Source: Candidatus Zixiibacteriota bacterium (GTDB lineage Bacteria; Zixibacteria; MSB-5A5; GN15; JAAZOE01). From it: a stretch of DNA of 7,677 bases. The translations under genes and the position numbers were made by a program. The notes beneath the pieces were generated by a model, which saw only the letters and a list, made by a program, of their open reading frames with translations, was not told where the DNA came from and ran no database searches. The DNA lies in contig JAUUYJ010000116.1 in the NCBI GenBank assembly GCA_030588275.1, positions 1-7,677 on the forward strand, in the 5' to 3' direction. Of this stretch, positions 6,588 through 7,677 are shown piece by piece (the first letter of the stretch is position 1; every line of letters starts with the position of its first letter).

Positions 6588-7177
6588 AGCGGCTCTTTGA
6601 TCTGTCTGCCTCCCTAATCGGGATTGTTTTACTCTTACCGATATTTGTTATCCTGAGTCTGTTGATTTTGCTGACGATGGGGCTCCCGATCATATTCAAA
6701 CAAAAACGAGTCGGAAAAAACGAAGTCATTTTTGAAATTTACAAGTTCCGAACGATGGTGACCGATGCCCCTGAAAGGGGCCCCTCTTTTACAACCGGGG
6801 GAGACCCCCGCATAACCCCGCTCGGAAAAAAATTGCGCCGTCACAAAATTGACGAACTGCCCCAACTGTTCAATGTCCTGAAAGGGGAGATGTCGCTTGT
6901 TGGTCCTCGCCCGGAAGTACCGGAATTTGTCAGTCATTACAACGATGAGCAGAGGCAGGTTTTGTCGGTTCGTCCCGGCCTGACCGACCCGGCTTCAATC
7001 GTTTATCATGATGAAGAGACGATCCTGTCTCACTTTGATAATGCGCAAGAGGCATACTTAAAAAAGATAATGCCGGCCAAACTGAAGCTAAATCTGGCTT
7101 ATCTAAAAAAGGCCAGTTTCCGAGCCGATTTAGGACTAATTTTCAAAACGATTGGACGACTGTTTTCTTTGAGGTAG
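6584..7177 (+). CDS. PglC-type monotopic phosphoglycosyl transferase (initiating sugar transferase)
   Basis: Transfers a sugar 1-phosphate from a UDP-sugar to polyprenyl phosphate at the inner membrane, the first committed step of glycan assembly. At 197 residues it is the short, catalytic-core-only form, without the four-helix N-terminus of WbaP/WcaJ. It has one N-terminal hydrophobic re-entrant helix (about 8-32) broken at P20, then FKQKRVGKN (38-46), YKFRTM (53-58), GGDPRITPLGKKLRRHKIDE (72-91) with the catalytic Asp-Glu pair at D90-E91, LPQLFNVLKGEMSLVGPRPE (92-111) and VRPGLTDPASI (129-139). The residue before the helix-breaking proline is leucine, where C. jejuni PglC has serine. TDPAS replaces the TGxxQV of WcaJ, WbaP and PglC. 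The ATG overlaps the aminotransferase stop (ATGA) with no strong ribosome site, so translation is probably coupled. The sugar is probably an amino sugar (inference from context). Confidence 0.93.
   Translation: MKRLFDLSASLIGIVLLLPIFVILSLLILLTMGLPIIFKQKRVGKNEVIFEIYKFRTMVTDAPERGPSFTTGGDPRITPLGKKLRRHKIDELPQLFNVLKGEMSLVGPRPEVPEFVSHYNDEQRQVLSVRPGLTDPASIVYHDEETILSHFDNAQEAYLKKIMPAKLKLNLAYLKKASFRADLGLIFKTIGRLFSLR
6767..6810 (+). other. Two adjacent GC-only hairpins inside the phosphoglycosyl transferase gene
   Basis: A first perfect stem, GCCCC/GGGGC (6767-6771 with 6777-6781, loop TGAAA), is followed 14 bases later by CGGGGG/CCCCCG (6796-6801 with 6805-6810, loop AGA). Both fall in the coding region for the conserved GGDPRITP segment. 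No U-run follows either, so they are not terminators. Both stems are directly visible; any effect on translation or mRNA stability is speculation. Confidence 0.5.
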
Positions 7178-7201
7178 TCACTTGCCCTCCAAGGCTTTTT
7201 T
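7167..7201 (+). terminator. Probable intrinsic terminator at the operon end
   Basis: CTTTGAGG (7167-7174) can pair with CCTC-AAGG (7186-7189 and 7191-7194), leaving a one-base bulge at 7190, one G-T wobble and an 11-base loop that contains the stop codon. One C and then six T (7196-7201) follow. The stem is moderate (8 pairs) and imperfect. The placement exactly at the end of the last overlapping gene supports the call. The T-run also overlaps the spacer of a possible promoter for the next gene. Confidence 0.4.
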
Positions 7202-7209
7202 GTTATATT
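7182..7209 (+). promoter_or_regulatory. Possible sigma70-type promoter for the last gene
   Basis: TTGCCC (7182-7187; 4 of 6 to TTGACA) and TATATT (7204-7209; 5 of 6 to TATAAT) are separated by 16 bases, placing transcription start near 7216. That is about 16 bases upstream of the ATG at 7232. It lies in the only gap above 50 bases in the window. Short AT-rich matches like this arise often by chance, so this is suggestive only. Confidence 0.3.
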
Positions 7210-7231
7210 TGAAAGCTGAAATTAAACTGAT

Positions 7232-7677
7232 ATGGTGCGACGACGATATACATATATTCTGGCGATGGCCGACTTTATCGCCTTCAACCTGGTTTCATTC
7301 GGTCTGGTTTTTCTCCGACCCGAAATCAGGTCTATTTATGGTGATGGCTGGCTGGCGAATATTTTTCCGGTATTAATTTCACTCATTTTAGTTAGTCTTC
7401 TGGCGCTCTTTCGTCAATATCGCTTTCGCCCTCGTGACCGGTTTTTTCGCCAATTCATGGGTGCCTTCAACGTCGTGACTCTCGGCTTTTTGCTTATCAT
7501 CATAATCAGCCTTGACATCGGAGGGGCCGTTTCGACCCAACGGGGTAATCTGGTACTATTTCTGTCAGGCCTTCTGATCGCCGCGGCATTATCCCGAATA
7601 ATTATCTATTATAATTTTGGTCGTGGTCCCGATTTTTCGCTCAAAGAACCGGTTGTATTAAAAAATGGAAATAGTAG
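7232..7677 (+). CDS. N-terminal four-helix membrane domain of a polysaccharide biosynthesis protein (3' truncated)
   Basis: An open frame begins with ATG at 7232 (an in-frame TAA lies at 7223) and runs off the right edge, giving 148 visible residues. It starts MVRRRYTYILAMADFIAFNL and has four predicted membrane helices at about residues 7-27, 42-60, 75-95 and 105-126. The basic loop FRQYRFRPRDRFFRQF (about 61-76) lies between helices 2 and 3, and the visible end reads EPVVLKNGN. This layout, including an early Ala-Asp in helix 1 and an aromatic/arginine loop after helix 2, matches the membrane region shared by WbpM/CapD/PglF-type UDP-sugar 4,6-dehydratases and long-form WbaP/WcaJ initiating transferases. 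The catalytic domain is outside the window, so the two cannot be separated, and an unrelated membrane protein is possible. No strong ribosome site precedes the ATG; GTG at 7235 or ATG at 7265 are alternative starts. Confidence 0.6.
   Translation, partial: MVRRRYTYILAMADFIAFNLVSFGLVFLRPEIRSIYGDGWLANIFPVLISLILVSLLALFRQYRFRPRDRFFRQFMGAFNVVTLGFLLIIIISLDIGGAVSTQRGNLVLFLSGLLIAAALSRIIIYYNFGRGPDFSLKEPVVLKNGNS

Noticed and set aside
7182..7376. 64-codon open frame on the + strand starting with TTG after the phosphoglycosyl transferase
   Set aside because: It overlaps the ATG frame at 7232, which has a clear four-helix membrane pattern continuing to the window edge. The 64-codon frame has no recognisable features and ends inside it.
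1..7677. A defence, secretion, CRISPR or mobile-element system
   Set aside because: No repeats, transposase, integrase, nuclease or toxin motifs were seen on either strand. Every intact gene fits polysaccharide assembly.

Overview
The window is a stretch of a bacterial surface-polysaccharide (O-antigen, capsule or exopolysaccharide) biosynthesis locus. All eight genes lie on the + strand and almost no DNA is non-coding. The host looks like a bacterium of moderate GC content that uses the standard stop codons (TGA ends four of the genes) and Shine-Dalgarno initiation. Nothing in the sequence fixes the phylum, and I do not assign one. No RNA genes, insertion sequences, CRISPR arrays or origins were seen.

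Layout, left to right: (i) 3-968, the C-terminal two thirds of a MurJ/MviN-type flippase, cut by the left edge; (ii) 978-2378, an O-antigen ligase/Wzy-polymerase-type membrane protein; (iii) 2401-3468, a GT4 glycosyltransferase; (iv) 3468-4724, a second GT4 enzyme of the WbuB-like type; (v) 4714-5400, a small class I SAM-dependent methyltransferase; (vi) 5397-6587, a DegT/DnrJ/EryC1 PLP-dependent sugar aminotransferase; (vii) 6584-7177, a short PglC-type monotopic phosphoglycosyl transferase; (viii) 7232-7677, the N-terminal four-helix membrane region of a further gene, cut by the right edge. Genes (iii) to (vii) are joined by stop/start overlaps of 1, 11, 4 and 4 bases, so (i) to (vii) look like one translationally coupled operon. 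A probable intrinsic terminator and a probable sigma70-like promoter lie in the only sizeable gap, 7178-7231, so gene (viii) may begin a new transcript.

The genes fit a Wzx/Wzy-type pathway. The aminotransferase makes an amino sugar nucleotide. The phosphoglycosyl transferase loads the first sugar phosphate on the polyprenyl carrier. The two GT4 enzymes extend it, and the methyltransferase may decorate or cap it. The MurJ-like protein would flip the lipid-linked unit and the Wzy/WaaL-like protein would polymerise or ligate it. The gene order is roughly the reverse of this order of action. The 4,6-dehydratase expected to feed the aminotransferase is not visible, although gene (viii) could be one.

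I see no radically new system. The points most worth a second look are: the flippase lacks the charged triad known from MurJ; a glycine-rich, G-run-encoded insertion sits in the WbuB-like enzyme; the phosphoglycosyl transferase has an unusual C-terminal motif; and the terminator/promoter junction before the last gene.
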